DNA of 64,000 nucleotides from Megaustenia siamemsis (GCA_032433765.1 JAVIAB010000092.1:62992493-63056492); one strand, 5' to 3'; positions 1-12,623 are shown, counted from the first letter of the stretch. Translations and numbers: made by a program. Notes: generated by a model not told the origin, from the letters alone.

Positions 1-66
1 GGAAGAAAGAAAGAGAAGAAGAAAGAAAAGAAGAGGAAGAAGAGGAAGAAGGAGAAAAGAAGAACA
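1..66. repeat. GA-rich purine tract
   Basis: The first 66 bases are almost pure A and G, made of GAA/GAAG-type units. It looks like a degenerate simple repeat cut by the window edge. No coding or regulatory role is visible. Confidence 0.8.
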
Positions 67-130
67 AATGTATTATCCTATCATTGCCACCAACCATGGA
101 GCAAACGTGAGAACAAACATAGACGAGAGC

Positions 131-514
<384 letters not shown>

Positions 515-1083
515 TTGAACCTTTCGTGCCGTAGCCGGCCCATAAGGCATAGACCCAGATACTCTTTCTCTTGTCTTAATTTTATATTCTAGCATTTTTC
601 AATCCTTCTAAAGATATTTTATCAAATATCGCCATTTGTCTCTGTTCTGTGCAAGCAACTCTATCTTATTGAGGGATGCCGATTCCTGCTGCTCTTGCCT
701 CTCTGATCAATGTTCTTCTCAGTGTCTCTCTGTAAAAAAAAAGTAAAGTACCCCCGTCACGCCAAGTGGCGTATAGGGAAATATGGTGTTAGTGACCATA
801 TATTTTACAGACCTTCAGCACATGATTTTTGGGATAATGTGGTCGGTATTACGCCAGTGCTGCTTTACTCTCCCAGAAAATAATCCGGTACCCATTTAAG
901 GCTGGGTGAACCCGGAAGCTGTCGATTGGGATCGAACCCTACCACTTGTCCTTTGTAGTCCAGTTCACTAACCACTGAGCTATCGCGGCTCCCCAGTGTC
1001 TCTCTGGGTCGGCCTCTTTTCCTCTTACTTGTTGTTTCCCACATGAGGGCTTGCTTTTGTTATTCAGTTATTATCTCTAGACG
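515..1083 (-). mobile_element. LINE A fragment (3' end), interrupted by a SINE
   Basis: Read on the minus strand this matches the 3' part of the LINE A copies near 48.8 kb and 59.6 kb: the C-terminal coding end, the 3' UTR ending in a gccggctacggctcgaa-like motif, then the GATA tail. It is 5'-truncated near 1083 and split by an S1 SINE at 733-993. LINE A is an APE-type non-LTR retrotransposon judged from its reverse transcriptase C-terminal tail; the exact clade is not determined. The coding remnant is broken and not expected to be functional. Confidence 0.8.
733..993 (-). mobile_element. SINE S1, tRNA-derived, nested in LINE A
   Basis: Full-length S1 copy reading from 993 down to 733. The head has a tRNA-like A box (tagctcagtggttag) and B box (ggttcgatccc), followed by a body ending in gggggtactttac and a T-rich end. 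A perfect 13 bp target-site duplication, cagtgtctctctg, lies at 720-732 and 994-1006. The target is LINE A sequence, so this SINE arrived later. Confidence 0.93.
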
Positions 1084-1430
1084 AGACCGTATGCAGTGTT
1101 TAAAAAACACTATCTGCAGTGATTCATTGATCTAAAATTATTTACTCGCAGATTACAATTATCATTCGGTTCTACGAGACAACGATCTTGAATGGGTAAA
1201 CGTTAGTCTGCCAATTCTGAAATAAAAACAATTGGAAAGTTCCTGAGGGAACTGTGGATTGCATATTCTTTGTCTCTCATCTTGTCCTAACCACAAATGT
1301 TACGGTGCGTTATTGGGAGCTCTTATTTTCTGTCTGCTAAGCATATGTAAATGTTTTGTTAAAAAAAAAAGGATCGGTTGAAATGCATTAGGTCAATATA
1401 AATATTTGAGGAAAGAAGTTATATGCGGGA
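1084..1430. other. Stretch with no recognised feature
   Basis: AT-rich sequence with only short open frames. Nothing recognisable on either strand. Confidence 0.5.
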
Positions 1431-1493
1431 AAAGCCGCCCCCCCCTTTTTTTTTCTCCCCCCCCCCCCCAAAAAAAAAAATAATAATTTTTTT

Positions 1494-1496
<3 letters not shown>

Positions 1497-1564
<68 letters not shown>
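1497..1564. repeat. (TA)n microsatellite
   Basis: About 34 TA units preceded by homopolymer runs of C, T and A at 1438-1490. Open frames through it (IYIYIY) are artefacts of the repeat. Confidence 0.95.
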
Positions 1565-1568
<4 letters not shown>

Positions 1569-1570
1569 AG

Positions 1571-1648
1571 AACTGGCACGGGCAGTTGAGCAATTATGGA
1601 TTTTAATTCGTTAGCAGTGATACCGGGGCCTTCCATAACCATAACCAT
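1571..1648 (+). repeat. 75 bp dispersed repeat R, copy 1
   Basis: This block, with the core gggcagttgagcaattatgg and the end gccttccataaccata, recurs at 50337-50410 with about 85-90% identity. In this copy it sits directly between a long and a short TA run. It may be the end of a retroelement; no terminal structure or box motif settles its class. Confidence 0.7.
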
Positions 1649-2619
1649 ATATATATATATGTACCAGTCAGTTTAAGAGAATAGTTTGACAGGATGTCAA
1701 CAACAGAATAATAAGCTTTTGAGGTAGAAAGTTATGGAGAGACATAATCAAGTAAGCCGTTAAACATGGTACTTGAGGATGACGATACCTTCTTCCGCAA
1801 AGCAGTGGTCCCAAAGTTTTGACACCCGAGGCTCTCTTTCTCTGTTGATCATATACTGGAGGCGACCTCATGGCAGTTACGATCGTATAGGTCAGGTAAA
1901 CTCGAATAAGGATATATAAGATGATAACTGAGGACAGATTTAATACTATTATGTTGAAACCTATCATGTACTAAGAAATATTAAATAAATTAACTATTTG
2001 GATTTGTCATTTTATGATATCTAACCACCAAGTAAGCACACAAAAGTATACTCGCCCTTGCTAAGGTTTTGCGGCGCCCCTGGGAGCCGCGGCGTGCTGT
2101 TTGAAAACCACTTCCCTATCATATTGTCTTGCTCCATGCTCGCTTGGTCCTAGCTAGCTTTTTGTGAAGCTGTCTAGAGCTATCAGTTTATTATTGCAAC
2201 TTGTATTGTAAAGGATGTCATGTGTAACATGTCATGTTGCTAACGAAATGAAGTATTAACAACTACATCTCATAGAGCTCAATATTTGAAGATAAGGGAC
2301 AAGTGTTACTTCAAATATGTAACAACTTACTCCACGTAAAGAACTAGTTACCAAATCCTTTTTTTTATTTTATCGATTAGAAAACTGTAGTCTGTAGACC
2401 TTTGGGGATTTTGTTTTCACTGCCAGTCACGATCCGTTCAACCTCAGGCTATATTTCCCAGGTAGCATTAGATCATCATTTGTATTTAAAGTGTAGTGGA
2501 AACTACATTTGTTGTTGATTGTTATCTTATTTTAGTTTCAATGGAGAAAGTCAGCCTCAGATTGAACACATGTTCATTTTATCGTCAAGACTGAGCTTTA
2601 ACCACAGAGTTACACGTTT

Positions 2620-2676
2620 TATTTTATATTGTATTGTATTGTTTTGTATTGTATTGTATTGTATTGTATTGTATTG
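2620..2676. repeat. (TATTG)n short tandem repeat
   Basis: About ten TATTG units with one TTTTG variant. A plain simple repeat. Confidence 0.85.
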
Positions 2677-4890
2677 TCTTTTTTAAATATGATACTACAA
2701 AAGATTTTATTATATATCATGATATATCATTATAAACTAAAGTATTCAATAGTCAACAAATGAACGTTATAAGATCAGATTTGGATAAATCATTTTTCAG
2801 TATAAAATTGTTTCTCACCACAAAAGAGTATTTGGCTACAATGACGTCTACTTCAAAATGGTTTATTTGCGATGTATGAAAAGATATTTGTTTCTACAGA
2901 TTTTGTACAATTCCAGTCGGCTAAGGAAACAAAAAACAACGCGTGATTCAATGTTATGGAAGGGAAGTAATCAAATGAAATTCGTTGATCGTTGTCTACT
3001 AGTTACTTTACTTGACATTGCAGAAAGCAAGGATGTGACAAAAACCGGATCTTAGAAGTGAATAGGAGCCCCAACAAAAGTACAATACCTCTACCCCCTT
3101 CCCCGCCTAAAAACAACCCAAAGCACAAATGAGGTAGTTCACCATGACAGCCGCAAAATGGATAAAAATAAATTGGGGAAAAATTATAATCGTCTTTAAA
3201 ATGAATTGAAAGGATATACGTGACAAGCTGAACTGTCTTGTAGCGAGCCTTGGTTTCTGCTGCATGTGCCCGACGATTACCCTAATCCATCATCCTCCCT
3301 TACAAGGAGATTAAGTAGACTTAGCTGCGCTGTGTTGGTGTTCACAATTTACAAGAAGCTGCCTTATTTACATCTACAGCGTGTTATTTATAAGTACTCG
3401 GATGCCTTTCCTCTCGAGCCCTGTTAACTTTGCCAGGCTACTTTATGTGTTTCCAGATCCGCCTGGAAGGTAAAGTGAAGTCTTGGTCAGCTGTTAGTCG
3501 CTGATCTTGACGATAGTAATCAGCTAATCGCTGACCGCCTTCAGTTCTTTTGCTGCGTGCTGCGTCTCCTCGCCCACAGAACGTCATGTATCAAATGCCA
3601 CCACTGCTTATGCATTCATATGTCCGTAAGCATAAGAGTGAAAATACTCTAATTTCACCTTTCATGCAAATAGTTTTACTAGTTTACCAGCTATTTCACA
3701 ATCCATTAAAGATCAGTCTACCGCCAACCACCAACCATCAATAACATACTTACTTCGTAACTAACACAGAAACACGTGTATTTCAACAGCATTCAGAAAA
3801 ATCACTTACAACAACATAAAATATTAAGTTGTTATATAAATCAACAGTATCTAAGAGTATTAATAATACTATTGGTACCTTGTGTTCATAAGCAAAATGA
3901 ACCTTCTTTCAATGATCTTGGAAAGTTTCAAAGTTGAAATTGAGAGTGATTCTATTTATTGGCTTCATGAAGACAGCTCGATGCTAAGCAGAAATAACAT
4001 AAACCCAAAGAGCATCAAGGAGCAGCGGAGAACGTGACTAATAAGAAGACAAGAGGTGTGATTTTATCACAATCGAAGGCCCCTGTGTTCACCCAGAATT
4101 AAATAGGTAGCAGTTATTTTTAAGGAAAGTACGGTAGTCTGGTGTTATACTGACCACATTACCCATAATATGCCGTAGGTCACTGAACAAATATAGACAC
4201 TAAGACTACATTTCCCAAAAGTCTTAAAGCGTGGACGAACCGCCCCACCAACAAAAAGCACCACCATTTTATTTGAAGTACATCGTTGGATCTTGGGCTT
4301 CTTCATACATTAACACTTGATCTATGTGCTGGATGAAAGCAAGACTTCGATTAAGTTGTATTCCTTAAGCAATATTGTGTGGGTCTCACAAAAACCACTT
4401 AACAAATGCTCACTAATGGTGTAGGTGTGTTTACATTGGTTATTTAGAGAAAACCAAGCCATGGTGCTTTCGTTGGGTTTACCAGTGCTCCAAGTGGAAA
4501 ACCAATTGGCAGGGGCGTGCAGTGGATTTTTTTATAAGGTTATGCCACAGCCATCAATAGTATTTGAAAAGGCTCGCGCGCTGAAAAGAATCACACAAAA
4601 CTTGTGACGCTTTCAGCATTGCGAGCAGGGGTGGTTGTGGGTAAAATGACGTCCACCGTCTGTATAGCTTGCATGACTGAATACGTCACAAGCTTTGTGT
4701 GATTTCAAGAAAACCCGCTCAGCCTCAGCCTTCAGGATTTAGTAAAACTAAAGATTTATGATATCATATATTTTCTTATAAATAAAATAATCAAGGTTCA
4801 TGAACACAAACACTAATATCATCGACTATCTTACTTTTTTAACAAACATAGTTAAATTAAAAGGTAAACTGCACGTTTTACGCACACTCA

Positions 4891-5129
4891 AAAAACAGAT
4901 ATCGCAAATGTGTCAAGTCTGGACTTGCTGACAAGCTATGAACCCAACAATTATTCGTGACGTAAAAGTGTTCATGCAGCCATCAAAGACAGGGGATAGA
5001 AATATTCTGTCCCTGAACTTGTCTGAAGGTCACGCATGTGTCAGTAATGCAAATTGGTGTCTGTAGCCAAGAGCTAAATACGGAGATTTCTGGGTGGTCG
5101 GAACAGTTTTGTTTAATTGTATTTTATTT
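4891..5129. repeat. 239 bp duplicated segment, copy 1
   Basis: Identical to 5949-6187 except for three substitutions and no indels. The second copy interrupts LINE B and is flanked by a direct repeat, so the unit behaves like a mobile sequence. It has no long open frame, no clear tRNA-like boxes and no inverted ends. Confidence 0.85.
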
Positions 5130-5218
5130 AAACGTTTCTATGAGTTGAGTTAGAAACTGAAAGCAGAACTTTTAATTAGATTTGTGATGACTTGATGACT
5201 TTTAGGTAAATGCAGGTT

Positions 5219-5376
5219 TACCGGATTTTTTTCTGGGAAAGTAAAGCGGCACCGGCGTAATACAGGCCATATTACCCAAAAAATCATGTGCCGAAGGTCT
5301 GTAAAATTTATGGTCACTTATACCATATTTCCTATACGTCACTTGGCGTGACGGGGGTATTTTAATTTTTTTTTTA
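5219..5376 (+). mobile_element. SINE S1, 5'-truncated
   Basis: Matches the body and 3' end of S1 from taccggatttttttctggg through cttggcgtgacgggggta and a T-rich end. The tRNA-like head is missing. It lies just beyond the 3' end of a LINE B copy in opposite orientation. Confidence 0.9.
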
Positions 5377-5449
5377 CCCTGAATGCAAGCCACTGTCCAT
5401 TGTCCCGCAGATACAACACTACAGGCAAGACTATAGGGGCCTCTACAAG

Positions 5450-7290
5450 AACTCATCATCATCATGTGCCATACCGGTCGGCGTAGACGATCATGTCCTT
5501 CCACAATCTTCTATCTACAGTGCATCGTATCAGTTCTGTTGTTGACTGTTTTAAATTCCATGACACCAAGCTATCCAGTTTTTTTTCTCTTTGTCGTCCG
5601 CGATCTCTCTTTCCTTTATTTTGCCAGTTGCAACCAAGTATTTCAACTTTCCTCTTCTCATGATGTGCCCCAAAAATGTTGATTGCTTCTTTCTGATGTT
5701 TTTTAAGAGCTCCCTTTTTGTGTTGGCCTCTTTGAGAACTTTCTCATTGGTCTTTTTAGCTGTCCAGGAAACTTTCAACATTCTTCTGAGAAATCCCATC
5801 TCTGTGGCCTCTAATCGTCTTTTTATTTGATTGTCTATTGTCCATGATTCGCTTCCATAGGTCAGAATTGGTTCTATATAGCATCGATGAAATCTCTTTC
5901 TCATTTCTATTGACATATATTTGTTGCATACGATGTTTTTCATTTTTTGAAAACAGATATCGCAAATGTGTCAAGTCTGGACCTGCTGACAAGCTATGAA
6001 CCCAACAATTATTCGTAACGTAAAAGTGTTCATGCAGCCATCAAAGACAGGGGGTAGAAATATTCTGTCCCTGAACTTGTCTGAAGGTCACGCATGTGTC
6101 AGTAATGCAAATTGGTGTCTGTAGCCAAGAGCTAAATACGGAGATTTCTGGGTGGTCGGAACAGTTTTGTTTAATTGTATTTTATTTTGTATTTTCATTT
6201 TTGATTTTTTGGCCTGAGCTATTCCGCTTTTTATTTCTGTGTTGCATCTTCCATCTGATATTATCACTGTGCCCAAATATTTCAAATGTTGCACTTGTTT
6301 CAGATTTGTCTTGTTTATTTTTATGCTGCATGGTGGTGATGATTGTTTCTTCGATATAACCATTACTTCTGTTTTCTTACTATTCAGACTGAGACCTTTC
6401 TTGTTGCTTTCTTTTACTATTATATCTATCATTTCTTGTAGCTCATTCTCTGTCTCTGCTATTAAGACTGTGTCATCCGCATACCGTAAATTATTTATGT
6501 TGTGACCGTTGACTTCAATTCCTTTTTTGTCTACTATTGATCTCATAATATGTTCGCTTAAAAGTGAAAACAAATCCGGCGACAGAACACAGCCTTGTCT
6601 GACCCCTTGTTTTATAAATTGAAATTGTCCTGTTTGGTTGTTAATTCGTATAGCTGCTGTTTGTTGCCAGTACATGTTTTTTTAATGATTCGCAGATCCT
6701 TGCCATCAATGTTTAATTTCTCCAGCATATTTATTATTTCCACGTGTTTTACTTTGTCAAATGCTTTCGTGTAGTCTATAAAGCACATATATAGATCTTT
6801 CTTTACCTCTATAGATCTTTCTATCAATGTTCTTAAGATGTATAGTGCATTATTGGTGCCCTTCCCTTCCACAAATCCACATTGTTCCTCACTTATTTCT
6901 GGTTTTATTTTGTTCCTTACACGTCTCATGTTTATTCTTAGTAATATTTTAGTCATATGGCTCATGAGACAAATAGTGCGGTAGTCTTCACAATCAGTGG
7001 CTCCTGACTTCTTCGGTATGGCTGCAAAGATAGATTTTTGTAGATCTTCGGGTATGTGTCCAGTGTTATATATGTCATTGAGTAGTTTTGTTATGACTTG
7101 TACTCCCTGCTCTCGTAATGCATTTATCTCTTCGATTGTTATATTGTCGGGACCTGGAGCTTTGCCTCTTTTCATGCGTTGAATTGCGTCCTCCACTTCA
7201 CTCTGCATTATTGGTGGTCCTGTGTCTTCATTTGAATTGTTTAATTCTGGTCTTTCATCATCATAGAGTTGACCCCCTACCAAAATAAAA
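5450..7290 (-). mobile_element. LINE B, longest copy, reverse transcriptase region
   Basis: Minus-strand reverse transcriptase of an APE-type non-LTR element. In order from 7283 downwards: the KRGKAPGPDNITIEEI motif of the finger region, EEQCGFVEGKGTNNALYILR, the palm motif FIDYTKAFDKV, then after a frameshift near 6640 GVRQGCVLSPDLFS, the catalytic RYADD box near 6470, and a C-terminal stretch with YIEPILTYGSESW and FLRRMLKVSW ending near 5550. The 3' end carries CATCAT units. The copy is 5'-truncated, frameshifted, and split by a 239 bp insertion at 5951-6191, so it is a relic. Confidence 0.92.
5951..6191. mobile_element. 239 bp segment inserted in LINE B, copy 2
   Basis: It interrupts the LINE B sequence seen uninterrupted at 18350-18380. 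Near-identical flanks (ttttcattttttga at 5937-5950, ttttcatttttga at 6192-6204) look like a target-site duplication. The insert matches 4891-5129 at about 98.7%. The pattern points to recent movement by a retroposition-like process, but the source transcript and element type are unknown. Confidence 0.7.
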
Positions 7291-9240
7291 CTTTAGGGAA
7301 AAAACACAACAATATTAAACAGAGTGCTTGAAAAAAAGAGGGTATCGGCATTAATCAAACATTTAACTGATGTCCGCGATATTAGAACAAATATTGAAAC
7401 ATCTATTACAGACTGCGTGGTGACTTTTGCGTTTTTATTTTGCCGTAGCAAGATTGCTCGAAATTATTTCCCTTTCATTTTACGGAATAAACCGATTCAA
7501 GCTTCGTAATTTTACGTAAATGCCTAGCAACGAGAAAAAATAGATCTATAGCTTCAAATTTATTACCGCTCTCTAAACTGCAGGAATTAACATAGGCTTT
7601 AAATATCTCGTTTAATTGTTTCATTTTAAGAGGTTGGATGCTTTAAACACTTTAATGTTATAAAGTGCAACATAAGTTTGTGCGCGAATGAATCTATGCG
7701 GGCCGATCGTCGCCATCTTTAAACAATTCAGTCGCCTGCGCATTTGCAGGATCCATCAAGTAATGTAAACATTCCTCTTTGTATTAGAGAGGCAATGGTG
7801 TGGTGGCTTATCCTGACATATTGTAAGTGCAGCGTTGAAGCTACTTCTGTTAGCAAATCATTATTTAATTTCTGCTTGGATTTTCAGTAGTATGCAAGTT
7901 GCATGCTAGATTTATTATATTATTAAATTTAGAAGTCAACCAAGTTGTAGTTTCTGTGTAACTGTGTAGTCTGTGAGTGAGTTTGAAGTTTGAGAACATC
8001 ATGAGTTCGCTGACTTACTCTTACTTACACTGTGACTACACTACACAGTTGAGTTTAGTTTAGTCTAAACTCTCTACGCTCTGCTCTGCACTACTACTAC
8101 TGTAAAGTGTAAGTAGAGTTAAAATTGAACTTCACTTTCAAATTTGAAATTTATTATTTTCTTAAAATACTCCACATAACTTATCAGAAGTGCGTAGTTA
8201 CTAAGTTAGTGAGTGTAGTGTATGTGTGTATTATATTTATTTATTGTCGACGTTGAGATTTCATTTTTTTAAATAATAATTTAATTTTGCGGACACGTAA
8301 ATTACAAATTCTGCTAATTATTACTTAATTAAATTACTAACTTGTTCTTGTAGTTTTTTTTTTTTTTTTTTGCACGTGCTATAATAATTGTAATGATGTT
8401 ATTCATTGTTATGTTAGGATGGACATCACTGCACTCCTGACGCATCCATTATATAGTTATCCATATTTTCTTTAGAAAATCCATCAGCAGTCAGCAGCTG
8501 AAACTCATTCATGATGATGTAATATTTTCCGAGTTCCTTGTTCGTTAGCAATTCTTTTCATTCCTCCAAAATTATTAATTAATATTTATAGAATATCGTT
8601 CTTTTCTGGCAGTGCTAATCCTCACCGCCAGTTCACACAGTCTATACACTAGACAGCAGTCATTAAAACATGCCATCTAGGTTGTTAATCATTTAATTAC
8701 AAGTTCATGCTATCTGCCCTGTCCTTTGGGAACTGGCTGTCCATCTACTATCTGTCTCACTATCAGTTCTTTCTGGCCTTCATCACCAGCTGGCCCAGGA
8801 CAAATAAGAAAGTAATGCTATAGAGTATAGAGCTTTGACCCTGTATTGACTACACCATTTTTTGCTGATAGAGCTTGTCTGAACATTGTGGATCAAGCTC
8901 ATCAAGTTACTCAGCACACAGATGGAAATGTAATTTTATGACTCTAACCAGATAAAAGCTCTTTTCACAGTCACAAATGACATGTCTGTATTAACAGTAC
9001 GGTTATTAATAGAAAACTATGTCACTGCAGTTTTCCTGCATCAACTTTGGAACTGTTACACCATGAAATGAGATATAATATGGCCCTTTACGTCTTGTCC
9101 GACAGTTTAGTGGAGGCTGTTGAGTATTTTTTTGGAGGTTTTGTTTTTATAGAATAGCTTCACTCATAGCTGATTCTACCAATGTTTAACAAACACATTC
9201 AGCAAAAGAAAGAACAAGTCAGGCCCATTGATCTACAGGG
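7291..9240. other. No gene recognised; contains possible promoter region
   Basis: Only short open frames. CpG density rises clearly at 7680-7745 (separate entry). A short hairpin gagtttag...ctaaactc lies near 8050-8070. The rest is AT-rich with a poly-T run near 8355. Confidence 0.45.
7680..7822 (+). promoter_or_regulatory. Possible CpG-rich promoter and 5' exon
   Basis: About eight CpG dinucleotides occur within 70 bp in an otherwise CpG-poor window. The sequence tcgccatcttt at 7709-7719 is the reverse complement of a YY1-type aagatggcg motif, and cctgcgcatttgc at 7736-7748 resembles an NRF-1 half site. A consensus donor, gtaagt, follows at 7823, so a non-coding first exon could end at 7822. 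It is 7.4 kb upstream of the TTLL start codon. No transcript evidence is available and the call is speculative. Confidence 0.25.
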
Positions 9241-11500
9241 TTTACCATCTTTTTTTCCATGAGTTTTGTTCTTCCATGTTTTGCCTCAAATGATGTTAAG
9301 CCATTATTTATACAGGCCTTCCATGATGTGTGAACTCTCACCTGATGTTCCCAGTAATTTTCACAAATGGAGAAGTCATTCAGAGATGATTTACAAATAT
9401 CTCTATATCGTAGTTTAGGTCTGCGGATTTGTCATTTTCTGTGTATTAGTTCACCATATAGTATTTGCTTAGGAATGCGATTTTCTTCCATTCCTGGACA
9501 TGTCCAGCCATCTTAACATTTAGCTTCTGAGCATTCACATGATTGTTATGGTTTCAGCACATTACGGGACTGTAAAGTTGGTTATTTTGTCCTGCCATTT
9601 GATGTGTATTATTCTGAGGAGACATTGCATGTGGAAGATATTTAATTTTTTTTTTTTCTTGACTTGAGTATGTTGTCCAGGTTTCAGATCCATATAACTG
9701 TGCTAAGCACACAGGTCTTATATATTAAGAGTTTAGTCTTTAGTGTTAATTTCGTGTTGTTCCAGGCCCTTTTTGTGAGTTTGCTGAAAGTCGTATCTGC
9801 CCTTACCAATTTGGTTAATATCTCATCATCAAGAGAAAGGGTTGACATGATTGTGGATCCAAGACACATGAATTTATGAACTGACTCAAGTGGACAATCT
9901 TTTAAAGTGATTAATACAGGTTTGATGTCTCCTTGACTTAGAGGAACTGTTTTCTGAACACTAATAGACAGTGAAAAAAGTTACATGCTTTGTCAAGGTT
10001 GTTGATCAGTGATTGTAGGGTGGCGTCACTATGAGCAACTAGGGCTGCGTCGTCAGCAAATAAAAGTTCTTTAAGTAGGGCAACATTTGTTTTTGTCTTT
10101 GCTCTCAGTCATGCTAAGTTGAACAGCGAGCCATCTGATCTTGTATAAATATAAATATCTCCTGAGCTGTTTTCAAAAACATGATTTAGAAGGGCAGCAA
10201 AAAAAATCCCAAAGTGGGTGTTTCACTCAGCTGTTGACTTTAAAACTCTCTGATGAACTCCCATCAAAGTGGATTTGATTTCAGCATTCATGTTTTCATG
10301 AAAGGACATAATCAGCTCAAGTAATTTAGATGGGCAGCCTATACTTTCTAGCACCCTGTAGAGCCCAGATCTGTTTCCTGAGTCAAAGGCCTTTGTGAGA
10401 TCCACAAAGGCAATATAGGGCGGCATATTTTGTTCTCAGCATTTTTCTTGTAGTTGTTTAAGTGTGAAAATCATGACTTTAGTTGATCTCCTTGGCTCTG
10501 AAGCTGCATTGAGACTCAAGAAGAATACGCTTTGCAAGTCTATGCAGGCGCTTTAGGACTACTCTTGTTGTGCTAAGAAGAGAGATGCCTCTGTAGTTAT
10601 TGTAATCTCCCCTATCTCTTTTGTTTTTGTATAGTGTGATGATCTTAGCATTTCTATTATCATGCTGTAATTCTCCGTTTCTCCAGCATTTGGTTAACAG
10701 TTTGTATATATGTGGAAGTAATATGTTTTCCTTTAGAATCTCTGTATGTATGTTTTTGTTTCTTGAGAGGGCATTTATGGCATCAGCAAGTTCACTCATA
10801 GTAGTTTCAGCATCCAGCTCAGTCATTGTAAGATATTTAAATAGGTTTCATTGTAGGATATTTAAATAGGCTAGAAGTGTGTTTGTTAGTCTGTCTTCAT
10901 GGTATAAATTTGAGTAGTGTTCTACCCATCTTTCAAGTTGTTGACCCTTGTCGATAATAGGTTCTCCAAATTTGGATTTTTGGGGGACTAATTTGGTTAT
11001 TTTTTGTTCAGAGGGTTTTTTTTATATTGTCATGCATGGTTTTTGAGTCTCCCTGGTCTGAAGCTTTCTGCATTTCAGAGCATAAATTGTTCCAGTATTC
11101 ATTTGCGCATATTCTTGCTTTGTGTTTCAGAGTGGCTTGTGCATGCCATAAGCTGGTCCTTAGTGCCTTGGTTAGGGTTGTCTTTGAAGTTCAGTAGCAC
11201 ATGTTTCTTATTAACTGTTAGTGAGTCTAGTCTTGTTGAGTTATGAAGTGATATGATTAAATTAATTTTGCGGAGATTTGTTGATCTCATTCCAGTTTTT
11301 CCTGTCATTGTCTGGTCTATATACCAAAATATCAAAACAGGGACAATGCTCTGCCCTTTATATCCAGTTGCTGAGTTGTAATCTATGGTGTGATAACTCA
11401 CTTCTGCTGTTGTTCTTACTTTTCTACCATATTTCATACAAATACTCATGTGCAAGATACATACACTTTTTGTTTTTAAATATAACATTAACATCTTTAC
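9241..11500 (-). mobile_element. LINE E, degenerate reverse transcriptase copy
   Basis: Minus-strand coding remnants in the order of one LINE: an upstream linker region (LLNFKDNPNQGTKDQL near 11190), the finger region (KIITLYKNKRDRGDYNNYRG near 10600), the palm motif (IAFVDLTKAFDSGNRSGLYR near 10390), then the thumb and tail (LDDEILTKLVRADTTFSKL near 9800) down to about 9240. The RGDYNNYRGISLLS and DLTKAFD motifs are typical of non-LTR reverse transcriptases. Many stops and frameshifts make it a relic. Confidence 0.85.
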
Positions 11501-11682
11501 TGATAGTTAATGGTACACTGACACTCCTAGGAGAAAACAAATTCTATTGCTCAAAATTAGATTAGCTCTTTTGAACAAATTTTTACAGAATAAGATCACT
11601 GCATTTACATCATGTGCTTACAAAGAAGTGGCATTCATTATTGTGGATTATCACAAGACTGATTTATTGTGGATTATCCCAA

Positions 11683-12005
11683 TACAGAGGGATTGGGTGG
11701 TTTAAAAGTTAAGCATTAACCTCTGGACAAGAAGGTCCTGGATTAAAATCTCACCAGAGGTAGTGAGAATTTTTTTTCTTGAATCCATGGTTTTTCATGA
11801 CTTTACCCTCAAACAGTCTAGGGGTAGTAAAATTTGATGTCTAGACCTGTCAGATAGCAACAAAAAATAGGAGGTCCCTTGTGCATTCCACTCATATTAA
11901 AGAAATGTTGGCAGCTTAAAGTTGAAAAGAAAAGGGCAAAATTGTTTAGCAAATCTAACCATGCAGAAGATGGGTGTATAGAACCAAAAGGTGCAGATAT
12001 CATAT
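11683..12005 (+). mobile_element. SINE S2, diverged copy
   Basis: Shares a consistent order of blocks with 27795-28125: a tRNA-like head with cctctggacaagaagg and a B-box-like region, a middle with gatgtctaga and tgcat...attaaag, and an end with gttta/gcaaatctaaccatgc and aaaggtgcagatatca. The A box is weak here. Two copies give the family; no clean target-site duplication was found. Confidence 0.7.
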
Positions 12006-12610
12006 AGAATATATTTTATAGTTTGATAACAGCAACAGCAATCTTATTGTATATTCAGGATTGTTAATCTTCATTTCTTCTACTTTTGTTTTCCCCTTAT
12101 GAATACTCCTCTTCATCATCTGCTTTAACAAAGATGTTTAATAGGCATACATGTATTGTGTTGTGGTTGACAAGAAGCTATCATCTCTGAGAATACAGTC
12201 CAACACATTCAACTACAGTGTGACTATTTTTGTATCTATTTGCCTTATTTTTTCATTACTACTCACTTGGTCAAACTGGTTAGTCTGTTACCAGAGCCAG
12301 TACATGGTGGTGGAGAAGCATCTTGATCTTACTGTGTTGATGACAATTTTCAGCCCAGCTGCTGTCTGGCATTTTGATCCAATGTTGATTTAACAATATA
12401 TCTTCTTTAAAGTTTTAGACAGTGTCAGACACTATCTTCATAACAAAGGTTGGCTAACACTGTATTTATCTTGTATTGCTGTACTGGTACATTTGTCAGT
12501 CTGTCTATTATTTATTACTGATTAAAAGAATTGACTTCCACTGCATTCAGGATAAAACCCATTGGTGCTCAGTTCTTCCCAGAAAATAATGCAAAGTATG
12601 CACACTAACA
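12006..12610. other. Stretch with no recognised feature
   Basis: AT-rich sequence with short open frames only. I see no repeat shared with the rest of the window. Confidence 0.5.
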
Positions 12611-12623
12611 GCTCCTGTAGCTT

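Larger units (their letters stand above)
1649..5218. other. Mostly unassigned sequence upstream of the gene
   Basis: Only short open frames. A GC-rich patch at 2050-2110 (gcggcgcccctgggagcc and gaaaaccacttccc) resembles the subterminal region of hAT-type elements. A TATTG pentanucleotide run lies at 2620-2676. A 239 bp repeat at 4891-5129 is listed separately. Nothing else was recognised. Confidence 0.45.

Noticed and set aside
1388..1648. Open frames on both strands through IYIYIY
   Set aside because: Created by the TA repeat and homopolymer runs.
5202..5504. 100-codon minus-strand frame overlapping 5219-5376
   Set aside because: Composed of SINE S1 and LINE B end sequence; no independent support.
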